The notes beneath the pieces were generated by a model, which saw only the letters and a list, made by a program, of their open reading frames with translations, had not been told where the DNA came from and made no database searches. The position numbers and the translations under genes are program-made. Of a DNA stretch of 64,000 bases, positions 51,116 to 58,894 are shown piece after piece; within the stretch, counting starts at the first letter, position 1; the number at the start of each line of letters is the position of its first letter. Source of the stretch: Streptosporangium violaceochromogenes (GTDB lineage Bacteria > Actinomycetota > Actinomycetes > Streptosporangiales > Streptosporangiaceae); the NCBI RefSeq assembly GCF_014654615.1, contig NZ_BNBB01000028.1, positions 16,664 to 80,663 of the forward strand, written 5' to 3'.

Positions 51116-51744
51116 GAGACAACCTCCTCCACTCGTTCCCGCCGCGCGGGTTTGAACTCCGTGCCGACGGTCCAGGCCACCGGCAGCAGACCGGCCTGGG
51201 TCACCTGCGACGGGATACCGACGATCCGCGCGACCTTCTCCTCCCGCGCCAGATGGATCTGTGTCCACGCGCTGCCCATCCCTCTCGCGCGCAGGGCCAG
51301 CATGAAGCTCCACATCGCCGGCAGTACGGATCCCCAGAAGCTCGCCGTCCCGGCGAGACCGCCCCCCGAGGGCGGGCGCCCCTGGATGGTGGGAATGACG
51401 AGCACGGGTACGCGGCCCATGTCCCGCTGCAGCCGGCGCGCGCCCGGAATCATCGGGTCGTCGGCCGGCAGTCGCCGCAGGTAGACCTCCGCGCACTCGG
51501 CCCACACCTCACCGACGGCCTGCCGGGTGGCCGCGTCGTCGATGACCAGCCACCGCAGGCCCCCCTTGTTGCCACCGCTGGGTGCCTGAAGGGCGATTTC
51601 GATCGCCCGCTCCACGTCGGCTCGGGCGACCGGTCTGTCCAGGTCCAGCCGGCGACGCACCGTCCGGGTGGTCGTCAGCAGTTCCTCGGTCGTCAGGTCG
51701 ATCAGCCGCGCCCGGTGCGGCGAGTCGGACACTCCGCCGGCCAC
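51100..51744 (-). CDS. Nitroreductase family flavoprotein
   Basis: 214 residues. RTVRRRLDLDRPVARADVE and QAPSGGNKGGLRWLVI (FMN phosphate contact), then AMWSFMLALRARGMGSAWT, match the nitroreductase fold. Such FMN enzymes reduce nitro groups, quinones or double bonds. It lies inside the importer operon; start GTG 51744 is 3 bases after the previous stop, GTG 51732 is also in frame. Confidence 0.85.
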   Translation of the reverse strand: MAGGVSDSPHRARLIDLTTEELLTTTRTVRRRLDLDRPVARADVERAIEIALQAPSGGNKGGLRWLVIDDAATRQAVGEVWAECAEVYLRRLPADDPMIPGARRLQRDMGRVPVLVIPTIQGRPPSGGGLAGTASFWGSVLPAMWSFMLALRARGMGSAWTQIHLAREEKVARIVGIPSQVTQAGLLPVAWTVGTEFKPARRERVEEVVSWNTW

Positions 51745-51747
51745 GGC

Positions 51748-53010
51748 TCATTCACCCACCAGGCCGGCCGCCTGCCCCTGGAGGGAGATCGGCTCCTTAC
51801 CCACGGAGGTGTAGTGCTCGCCGTTGAACCTCTGGACCCACAGCGACTCGATCCCGAACCCGTCCGAATCCGAGGTGTGGAACTCGATCCCGGGGAGCAG
51901 CAGGTCCGAGGTCTGACCGTTCAGCGTGCCCACCGCCTTCCGCAGCCCCTCACGCGAAGGCTCGGTGGTCTTCAGCATCTTGACGAAGACGTCGGCGACG
52001 GCCCAGCCGGCGACGGCGAAGGAGTCGTTGGCGTTGGCACGCGGTTCGGACTTCTTCATCGCCTCACGGAACGTCCTCATCGACTCGTCGCCGGCCCACT
52101 GAGGGTCGGTGGGGTCCTTGAACCAGCCAACGGTGACCGCGCCCTTGGCGTTGTCCAGACCGGCGGGCTCAAGAACGGCCTTGACCCCGCTGGCCTGCGA
52201 CGGCAGCAGCATCAACGGCTTCCAGCCGAGTTCCGGGGCCCGTGAGATGGCCAGCGCGGCGAACTTCGGCGTTCCGAAGTTGGCGAACACGTCGGCTCCG
52301 CTGGCGGCCAGGATGGAGACCTGCGAGTCGATGGAGGCGTCGGTGGTCGCGTAGGACTGCTCTTTCACCACCTTGGCCTGGCTGCCCTTCAGCGCCTTCT
52401 CGAACGCGCGCGCGTACGCCTGGCCGCCCTCGTCGTTGGCCCGCAGGATGGCGATCTTGGCGTTGGGCCGTTCCGCGATCGCGTACTTCGCGAGCACGGC
52501 GGCTTCCAGCACGGACGAGGCCGATCCGGTCATGGAGTAGGGGTACTTGTCCCGCTCAAGGTTGAACTTCGGGTTGGTCGACTGGATGAAGATCTGGGGC
52601 ACCTTGTGGTTGTTGAGGTACTCCCGCGTGGCCAGGTTCGGGTCGGTCCCGAACGGCTCCACCAGGGCGGCCACCTTCTCCTGCTCCACCAGCCGCTTCA
52701 CCACGCCCAGGGCGCGCGCCGGGTCGTAGCCGTCGTCGTCCACGATATATTTGATTTTCCGCTTCTTGCCATCCGCCATCGTCACTCCGCCCTCGGTGTC
52801 GTTGAGGTGCGTGAAATACGCGCGGGCACCGTAGTTGACGGCCGCGAAGCCGGAGGCCGGTCCCGAGAGGGGGGCGTTGGCGCCCAGGACGATCGTGTCG
52901 TCGGTGAAGCCCTGGCCCGCTTCGGCCTCGGATCCCCGACCACACGCGGCCAGGAGGCTCAGGCTCAAGACCGCGATCGTCAGTCGGAGCCGAATCGTTC
53001 GGGTTGACAA
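51748..53010 (-). CDS. ABC transporter substrate-binding lipoprotein (LivK-like)
   Basis: 420 residues from TTG 53010, chosen because AGGAGG lies 7 bases before it and the lipoprotein signal LRLTIAVLSLSLLAACGRG (lipobox LAAC) then begins properly. The mature part has the type I periplasmic-binding fold (IVLGANAPLSGPASGF, VVKRLVEQEKVAALVEPFG, TDPNLATREYLNNHKVPQIF). First gene of the seven-gene importer operon; the promoter region contains two operator-like sites. Confidence 0.92.
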   Translation of the reverse strand: MSTRTIRLRLTIAVLSLSLLAACGRGSEAEAGQGFTDDTIVLGANAPLSGPASGFAAVNYGARAYFTHLNDTEGGVTMADGKKRKIKYIVDDDGYDPARALGVVKRLVEQEKVAALVEPFGTDPNLATREYLNNHKVPQIFIQSTNPKFNLERDKYPYSMTGSASSVLEAAVLAKYAIAERPNAKIAILRANDEGGQAYARAFEKALKGSQAKVVKEQSYATTDASIDSQVSILAASGADVFANFGTPKFAALAISRAPELGWKPLMLLPSQASGVKAVLEPAGLDNAKGAVTVGWFKDPTDPQWAGDESMRTFREAMKKSEPRANANDSFAVAGWAVADVFVKMLKTTEPSREGLRKAVGTLNGQTSDLLLPGIEFHTSDSDGFGIESLWVQRFNGEHYTSVGKEPISLQGQAAGLVGE

Positions 53011-53104
53011 TGTTCCTCCTGCGAGTGGCTGTGCCGCACGGTCGTCGGAGAGGACCTGTGTGGCAGGGAAGCTTGCACGCGCGCCGGAGGTACGCAAGGC
53101 GCCA

Positions 53105-53169
53105 GGTTCGCTGAACGGACTGGATCACCCCCGCCGGAAGCCCGGCCCGCGGGGTTCACCCAGCGAAAC
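53105..53169. promoter_or_regulatory. Two operator-like sites between importer operon and M20 gene
   Basis: Plus-strand GGTTCGCTGAACGGACT (53105-53121) and minus-strand GTTTCGCTGGGTGAACC (53153-53169), 13 and 14 of 17 matches to the cluster motif, in the 203-bp divergent region. Confidence 0.65.
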
Positions 53170-53213
53170 GGTGCCGTAGGCGATGGGTCACGGACGGCCG
53201 ATGATCGGTGCCC

Positions 53214-54554
53214 ATGACGCAATCGGCGGCGTCCCCGGATCCGGGGCTCGAAACCCGGCGCGACGAGTGGATTCAGGCGGCGTGGCGGAGGATCCGCCCC
53301 GACCGGCTGCGAGACCTGGTGCGCGGGCTCGTGGACATCCCCAGCCCGACCGGCGATGAGGCACCGCTTGCCGGGCACATCGCCGCCACCCTGCGGGACG
53401 CCGGCCTGTTCGCCGTCACGCAGCCACTGGACGACCGTCAGGCCAACGCCTGGGGCAGGCTGACGGGTGACGGCTCCGGCGCCGACCTGATGCTGTACGC
53501 GCCGATCGACACGCTCACCACGGGGGATCCGGAACAGGATCTGCCGTGGATCGGTACGGAGTGGCGCCCGGACATGCGGCCGGAGGCACGGGTCGACGGC
53601 GACCTGATCAGCGGCCTCGGAGCCGGAAACCCCAAGGGGCACGCCGCGTGCGTCATGGCCGCGGCGGAGGCGATCCGGGCGGCCGCGATCCCGCTGCGCG
53701 GCGATCTCGTCGTCGCCTTCGGCGCCGGGGGCATGCCCACCAACGCCCTGCCCGGCGGCGTCCGCCGCAACACCGGGCAGGGCGTCGGCTGCTCCTTCCT
53801 GATCGAACAGGGGGTGTGGGCGGACTACGCGATCATCGCCAAGCCGGGCTGGTCCGTGGCGTGGGAGGAGGTCGGGCTCGCCTGGTTCGAGGTCAGCGTC
53901 CACGGCACCCACACCTACGTCGGGTCACGGCACCGGCTGCCGTACCGCAACGCCATCGTCGACGCGGGGCGCGTGGCCCAGCGGCTCGACGAGTGGTTCG
54001 CCGGCTACGCCGCCCGGCACACCGACGGTCTGGTCGCCCCGCAGGGCGTCGTGTCCGCCATCGAGGGCGGGTGGCCGCGCATGGCCGCCGTGACACCCGC
54101 GACGTGCCGGCTCATGGTCGACCTGCGGCTGTCTCCGCGGACCGGCCCGATGCAGGCCAGGCGTGAGTTCGCCGCGGCGATGGAGCGGATCCGCGACGAA
54201 CTGACGGGCGTCGAGATCACCTGGCGGCCCGTGCTGGCGATACGCGGCGAGACCACGGACCCGCGGACCTGGATATGCCGCAGTGCCGTCACCGCCTGGG
54301 AGCGGGTGTCGGGCCGCCCGCACGAGCCCGTCACGGCCTCCAGCGGGGCGACCGACGCCAACATCCTGCGCGGCCGGGGCATCCCGACCGCCCGGGTCGG
54401 CATGCCGAAGGTGACCGACGCGCCGTTCCCCATCGACTTCACCTCCGGCATGAACACCGTGGACGTGCGCGACATGGTGCGCCTCACCCGGCTCCTCGTG
54501 CACGCCGCCGTCGACACCCTCACCCGGCCGCGCGCCGAACTCGGCCTCCCCTGA
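53214..54554 (+). CDS. M20 family metallohydrolase
   Basis: 446 residues. LVDIPSPTGDEAPLAGHIA and a Zn-site region around LYAPIDTLTT (where HxD is replaced by P-I-D), GLGAGNPKGHAACV (bridging Asp replaced by Asn), and later HGTHTYVGSRHRLPYRN and SSGATDANILRG. Several metal-ligand positions differ from canonical M20 enzymes, so activity or metal use may be altered. Divergent from the importer operon and flanked by operator-like sites, hence probably part of the same pathway, perhaps releasing an acyl or amide substrate. Confidence 0.8.
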   Translation: MTQSAASPDPGLETRRDEWIQAAWRRIRPDRLRDLVRGLVDIPSPTGDEAPLAGHIAATLRDAGLFAVTQPLDDRQANAWGRLTGDGSGADLMLYAPIDTLTTGDPEQDLPWIGTEWRPDMRPEARVDGDLISGLGAGNPKGHAACVMAAAEAIRAAAIPLRGDLVVAFGAGGMPTNALPGGVRRNTGQGVGCSFLIEQGVWADYAIIAKPGWSVAWEEVGLAWFEVSVHGTHTYVGSRHRLPYRNAIVDAGRVAQRLDEWFAGYAARHTDGLVAPQGVVSAIEGGWPRMAAVTPATCRLMVDLRLSPRTGPMQARREFAAAMERIRDELTGVEITWRPVLAIRGETTDPRTWICRSAVTAWERVSGRPHEPVTASSGATDANILRGRGIPTARVGMPKVTDAPFPIDFTSGMNTVDVRDMVRLTRLLVHAAVDTLTRPRAELGLP

Positions 54555-54566
54555 CAGGCCGCCGGA

Positions 54567-55571
54567 TCACCGCGCGGCGACCGGCACGAACGCCTCCATC
54601 AGCGAATACGGCAGGTCGTAGCTGCCGACGTGCCGCAGCAGCACCTCGCTCACCCCGGCCGCCTCCATGCCGGCCAGCCGGGCGGCCACGTCGCCCTCGG
54701 ACCCGAACAGGCAGAAGGCCTCGGCGAACCGGGCGGCCGTCTCGTCGGAGACCAGCTCGTCGGCCAGCCGCACCGCCAGCTCCCAGTCCTCGGCGTGCAG
54801 CAGGTCGGGATAGACACGGGCGACCCGCGGCGGCAGGGACTCCACCTGGATGCCCTCGGCCGCGAGCGCGGCGCCGCCGCCTGCCACGGACATCGCCGCA
54901 CATATCGGTTTGAGGAGCCGGACGTCCCGTTCGGGATCGTCGGTGATGTGCGCGAAGGCCGAGACGACGACCGGCACGTCCTCGGCGGGCCGGCCGGCCT
55001 CGCGCGCGCCCTCGGCGATCAGCTTGAGGCTACGGCTCAGCAGGGCGTCGGAGACGCCCCCGGGGACGATGACCCCCTCGGCCAGGCGAGGCGCGAAACG
55101 CAGGTTCCGCGGACCGCCCGCCGCCAGGTAGATCGGGCAGGCGACCGTGGCGTCGCGCAGCCGGCCGAACCCCCCGCCCAGCTCCCGGTCGTCGCCCCTG
55201 AGCAGGCCCCGTACGAGATCGATCCGCTCGTGCATCCGGGCCCGGGGGGTCGGGTCGATGCCGAGCAGGCCGAGGCTGCTGTTGCCTGCGCCGAAACCGA
55301 CCACCAGGCGATCGCGAGCCAGGTCCTGCACGGTCCGGATCGCCGAGGCGATCACCGTCGGATGCCTGGTCTCGACATTGGTGACCGCGATACCGATCCG
55401 CACGCGTTCGGTCCGCGCCGCGGTGAGCGCGGCGACCACCCAGACGTCGCGCCAGAGGAGCTGCGAGTCCGGGAACCAGACGCCGTCGTAGCCCAGCCGC
55501 TCCGCCTCGCGCGCGAAGTCGGCGACGGCGTCGGCGCGGGCGCACTCGGGAACGCGGATGCCGATCCTCAC
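54567..55571 (-). CDS. LLM class flavin-dependent oxidoreductase
   Basis: 334 residues from GTG 55571. Luciferase-like barrel: RIGIRVPECAR, AERLGYDGVWFPDSQLLWRD, RVRIGIAVTNVETRHPTVIAS and VVGFGAGNSSLGLLG match F420- or FMN-dependent LLM proteins (reductase or monooxygenase). Convergent with the M20 gene and 117 bp below the IclR gene. Substrate unknown. Confidence 0.88.
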   Translation of the reverse strand: MRIGIRVPECARADAVADFAREAERLGYDGVWFPDSQLLWRDVWVVAALTAARTERVRIGIAVTNVETRHPTVIASAIRTVQDLARDRLVVGFGAGNSSLGLLGIDPTPRARMHERIDLVRGLLRGDDRELGGGFGRLRDATVACPIYLAAGGPRNLRFAPRLAEGVIVPGGVSDALLSRSLKLIAEGAREAGRPAEDVPVVVSAFAHITDDPERDVRLLKPICAAMSVAGGGAALAAEGIQVESLPPRVARVYPDLLHAEDWELAVRLADELVSDETAARFAEAFCLFGSEGDVAARLAGMEAAGVSEVLLRHVGSYDLPYSLMEAFVPVAAR

Positions 55572-55688
55572 GGCGCCGCCCCCGCCGCGGCCGGGGGCGT
55601 GTCTCCGGGGCCGGCGTTCCAGACCACTGACTGCCTCCAGGGTTCTCAATACGCGAAGAGATGTGGGTGCGGCCGGAGCCGATCACCG

Positions 55689-56483
55689 CTAGTCGAGCGA
55701 GCGCAACTTGCGCCGGATCCCGGCGGCCGCGGTGTGCAGGCTGCCCTTCAGCCTGTCCACGTCCAGCCGCACCGTGGGCGCCGTGATCGACAGGGCGCCG
55801 ACCAGGGCGTCCCCCTGCCCGAACACCGGCACCGCCACGCTGCCGTAACCGAGCCTGGTCTCCTCGGATTCGGTCGCGAGGTGGCGTTCGCGGACCTGTC
55901 CGATCTGCCGGAGCAGCACCGAGGACGATCGGATCGTGTACCGGGTGAGCGGGACGAGACCGGCTCGAACCACCTCCGCCGACAGGTCGGGGGACGAGAA
56001 CGCGAGGATCACCTTGCCGGTCGCGGTGGAGTACAGCGGCAGCCGTCCGGCGACGCGCGACTGCCGGCTCAGGCCCCGGTGCATCATGATCTTCTCGATG
56101 TACAGCACGTCGAGACCTTCGTGGATCGCGAAGTGGACGGTCTCCTTGCTCGCGACCAGCAGATCCTGCATGTACGGCAAAGCCGCCTCGCGCAGGATCC
56201 GTTGCCGTGGCACGCGCTGGCCGATCTCGAACAGCCGTAGCCCGAGCCGATAGTCGGTTCCGGAACGTTCCAGAACGCCCCACCGCAGGAGTTCCTGGGC
56301 CAGCCGGTAGACCGTCGCCTTGGCCACGCCGCTTCTGCGCACCAGCTCGGAGAGGGAGAGCGCGTCGTCCTCGGCGGTGAAGGCCTCCAGGATGAGCCTT
56401 GTCTTGCCGAGCACGGAGTTCATCGTTCCGGAGTCGGCCGCCATCCCTGCTACGGGCAGCGGTTCACCGTTCGCCACGGACAT
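55689..56483 (-). CDS. IclR family transcriptional regulator
   Basis: 264 residues from ATG 56483 (AGGAGGTG about 10 bases upstream). Winged HTH (LSLSELVRRSGVAKATVYRLAQEL) followed by the effector-binding domain (LPLYSTATGKVILAF, GYGSVAVPVFGQGDALVGALSI). IclR proteins often sense an aromatic or CoA intermediate. It is the only pathway-type regulator in the cluster, so the best candidate to bind the recurring 17-bp sites. Confidence 0.93.
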   Translation of the reverse strand: MSVANGEPLPVAGMAADSGTMNSVLGKTRLILEAFTAEDDALSLSELVRRSGVAKATVYRLAQELLRWGVLERSGTDYRLGLRLFEIGQRVPRQRILREAALPYMQDLLVASKETVHFAIHEGLDVLYIEKIMMHRGLSRQSRVAGRLPLYSTATGKVILAFSSPDLSAEVVRAGLVPLTRYTIRSSSVLLRQIGQVRERHLATESEETRLGYGSVAVPVFGQGDALVGALSITAPTVRLDVDRLKGSLHTAAAGIRRKLRSLD

Positions 56484-56629
56484 CGGCGCGCTCACCTCCT
56501 GTCGCCGGTGGTCGACCACGCGGCCGTCGCCGGTCGTTCGTGGTCCAACCAAATCATCCGGCGGCGGCTCACCACCAGCCCCGGGACCACACCTGATGTG
56601 CCACGCCGCGTGGGTCGCCACCCTGGCCG

Positions 56630-57622
56630 TCATGTCGTGATCCGCGACGCCCCGGCGACGGCGGTCGCCTCCGTCACCGCATGGCCCGCCGCCGGGTCGA
56701 TGACCGCGACCGCCATTCCGGTAAGCCATTCCGGAATCGGTTCGTAGGCCAATCGCCGCGCGGGCGCGTGGCCGAGGGCGGCGGCCATTATCAGCCAGGT
56801 ACGGAGTTCCTGGGCGCCGTTGCCGGCCTCCTCCTCCAGCCGTTCCGTGGTGTAGGAGGTCAGAGAACCGGCGTGCCCGGCCTCAAGCATCGAGAGGAAC
56901 TCCTCGTCGAAGTCAGTGTTGATCGCCGCTGCGGCGGCACGGATGATCTCGCGCCTGCGTGCGTCGTACCGCTGCCAGTCGTCCCGTCCGTTCAGCCACG
57001 CGTCGGCGATGAACTCCTCGTCGTCACCGTGCGGATCACGCCAGTCCGGCCACGGCAGCCGGTGCGACAGGCCGCCGGACCCGATCACGGCCACCCGGCG
57101 AGGTTGCGGGAACGCCGGCACCACCTGGCGTACGGCCCGGCCGAGCGCCTCGCAGCGGGCGATGGTGGGGAGCGGCGGGGCGAAGACGTTCACCGTGAGC
57201 GGCACGATCTGGACGTCCAGCCCGTCGAGGAGGTACTGGATGGCGTGCGACTGTCCGTGGTCGATCTGCATCCGAGCCGAGAACGCGACGTCGAAGCCGG
57301 CCTCCTCGACCAGCGCGGTGGCCAGGTGGCGGGCCAGCGGCACGTCGACCGGCTGCGGCCCCCCGGGAGTTCCGGACTCGCCGCTGGCGACGCATTCGCC
57401 CACCCCGATCGTGAAGCTCGGGATCAGATCAAGCCAGAAGCCGCGGAAGTGGTTCGAGCCGACGAGCACCACCGTGTCGGGCCGGGCGTCGGAGAGCTGT
57501 GCGCGCGCGGCGGCCAGCGCCTCGCGGAACCGTTCGGCCCGATCGCGGTGGACCGTCTGATCCCAGTGTGTGTTCATCAGCGTGCTGTGCGAGGCACCCA
57601 CTCCGAAGACGATTTCGCTCAT
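56630..57622 (-). CDS. Class III extradiol ring-cleavage dioxygenase (LigB/MhpB-like)
   Basis: 330 residues from ATG 57622. The LigB-type fold is shown by IVFGVGASHSTLMNTHW (metal His), VVLVGSNHFRGFWLD, RMQIDHGQSHAIQYLLD (active-site His residues) and VIGSGGLSHRLPW. Related enzymes such as MhpB cleave catechol-type rings with Fe(II). It supplies the ring-opening step before the C-C hydrolases at 30509/31614. An operator-like site lies 122 bp upstream; IclR and LLM genes follow on the same strand. Confidence 0.9.
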   Translation of the reverse strand: MSEIVFGVGASHSTLMNTHWDQTVHRDRAERFREALAAARAQLSDARPDTVVLVGSNHFRGFWLDLIPSFTIGVGECVASGESGTPGGPQPVDVPLARHLATALVEEAGFDVAFSARMQIDHGQSHAIQYLLDGLDVQIVPLTVNVFAPPLPTIARCEALGRAVRQVVPAFPQPRRVAVIGSGGLSHRLPWPDWRDPHGDDEEFIADAWLNGRDDWQRYDARRREIIRAAAAAINTDFDEEFLSMLEAGHAGSLTSYTTERLEEEAGNGAQELRTWLIMAAALGHAPARRLAYEPIPEWLTGMAVAVIDPAAGHAVTEATAVAGASRITT

Positions 57623-57743
57623 TGGTTCATCCGATGCGTTTGGGTGGTGCTGTGGCGGGTGAAGCGGCTCCACGCGAAAGTCCGCGAATCGTGTGGTCGT
57701 CAGAAGGATGATTCGCGGCCTCCGCCGCCTTCACCACGGAAAC

Positions 57744-57760
57744 GTTTCGCTGAACGAACC
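57744..57760 (+). promoter_or_regulatory. Operator-like site upstream of the extradiol dioxygenase gene
   Basis: GTTTCGCTGAACGAACC, the best copy of the cluster motif, with TTCG-N5-CGAA symmetry. It lies in the 325-bp gap 57623-57947, which otherwise shows no gene. Confidence 0.7.
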
Positions 57761-57947
57761 CGGAGCGGCGATCGCCCGGCGCCGCCGCATCATCCCGGAG
57801 CGGGACCGCGGACCGGCCCGTGTCATCACAGTCACCTCCGCGTCCTGCCGAAATCACCGTACGGCTACCCCGTTCACGCACTAAATTCGATCTTGAGCGC
57901 GCGACCGTGACCTCACGGCAGGATCAAGCGGAAGGCAGGGCCCAACG

Positions 57948-58754
57948 ATGTCGGACGCCCCCCGAGCCCCGATCACCGCGATCGACCTGCAGACCGACCG
58001 GCCGCACTCGGCGCGGGTCTACGACTACATCATGGGAGGCAAGGACAACTTCGCCGCCGACCGTGACACCGCGGCCACCGTACTGGCCGACTGGCCCGGG
58101 CTGCGTACCTCGATGCTGGCCAACCGGGCCTGCATGCACCGGATGGCCCGCCACCTCACCGGCCTGGGGGTGCGGCAGTTCATCGACGTCGGCACGGGCA
58201 TCCCCTCGTCGCCGAACCTGCACGAGGTCGTCCAGGACACCGCGCCCGACGCGCGCGTCGTCTACGTCGACAACGACCTCATCGTGCTGATGCACGCGCG
58301 CGCCCTGCTGACCGGCACACCCCAGGGACGCATCGCCTACATCCAGGCCGACATGCGCACCCCCGAGGCGCTTCTCGGCGACCCCACGCTCCACGAGGTG
58401 ATCGACTTCTCCCGGCCGGTCGCGCTCACCGTGATAGCGATGCTCCAGTTCGTGGAGGACGCCCAGGCGGTGGTGGACGCGCTCCTCGAACCGCTCCCCT
58501 CGGGCAGCCACCTCGCCATCACCATCCCGACCGACGAGCTCGCCCCCGAGTCGGAGCGTCTCGCCCGCGAGTACACCAGCAGGGGCATCCCGATGTACCT
58601 GCGTGGCCGCGCCGAGATAGAACGCCTGTTCACCGGCCTGGAACTGCTCGACCCGGGGATCGTTCCGATGCCCCGCTGGCACCCCGGCCCCGACGAGCGG
58701 CCTCTCCCGGACACCGCCACCAACATGTACGCCGCGGTCGGCCGTAAACCGTAG
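57948..58754 (+). CDS. SAM-dependent methyltransferase, Methyltransf_19 (DUF574) family
   Basis: 268 residues. Family start SARVYDYIMGGKDNFAADRD, SAM-binding FIDVGTGIPSSPNLHEV, VVYVDNDLIVLMHARALL and LQFVEDAQAVVDALLE. An expanded actinobacterial family with mostly unknown substrates; often near regulators or specialised-metabolite genes. Divergent from the dioxygenase gene; probably not part of the catabolic pathway. Confidence 0.92.
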   Translation: MSDAPRAPITAIDLQTDRPHSARVYDYIMGGKDNFAADRDTAATVLADWPGLRTSMLANRACMHRMARHLTGLGVRQFIDVGTGIPSSPNLHEVVQDTAPDARVVYVDNDLIVLMHARALLTGTPQGRIAYIQADMRTPEALLGDPTLHEVIDFSRPVALTVIAMLQFVEDAQAVVDALLEPLPSGSHLAITIPTDELAPESERLAREYTSRGIPMYLRGRAEIERLFTGLELLDPGIVPMPRWHPGPDERPLPDTATNMYAAVGRKP

Positions 58755-58894
58755 AAAGGCCGTCGGCGCCAAAGCGCCCGGGAGACGACCGCGATCCAGG
58801 TGATCCGGATGATCCGGGTGACGGAGTCCCGAGCGGCCGGGCCGTGCGAGGCCGGGTGAGCGGGCGTGCCCTCAGAGGTCCCGGCCGCGTGCCG

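Noticed and set aside
30509..57622. Naming the cluster as cholesterol or bile-acid degradation
   Set aside because: KstR-type sites, KstD and a complete Ksh/Hsa gene set are not seen; enzyme types alone do not fix the substrate.
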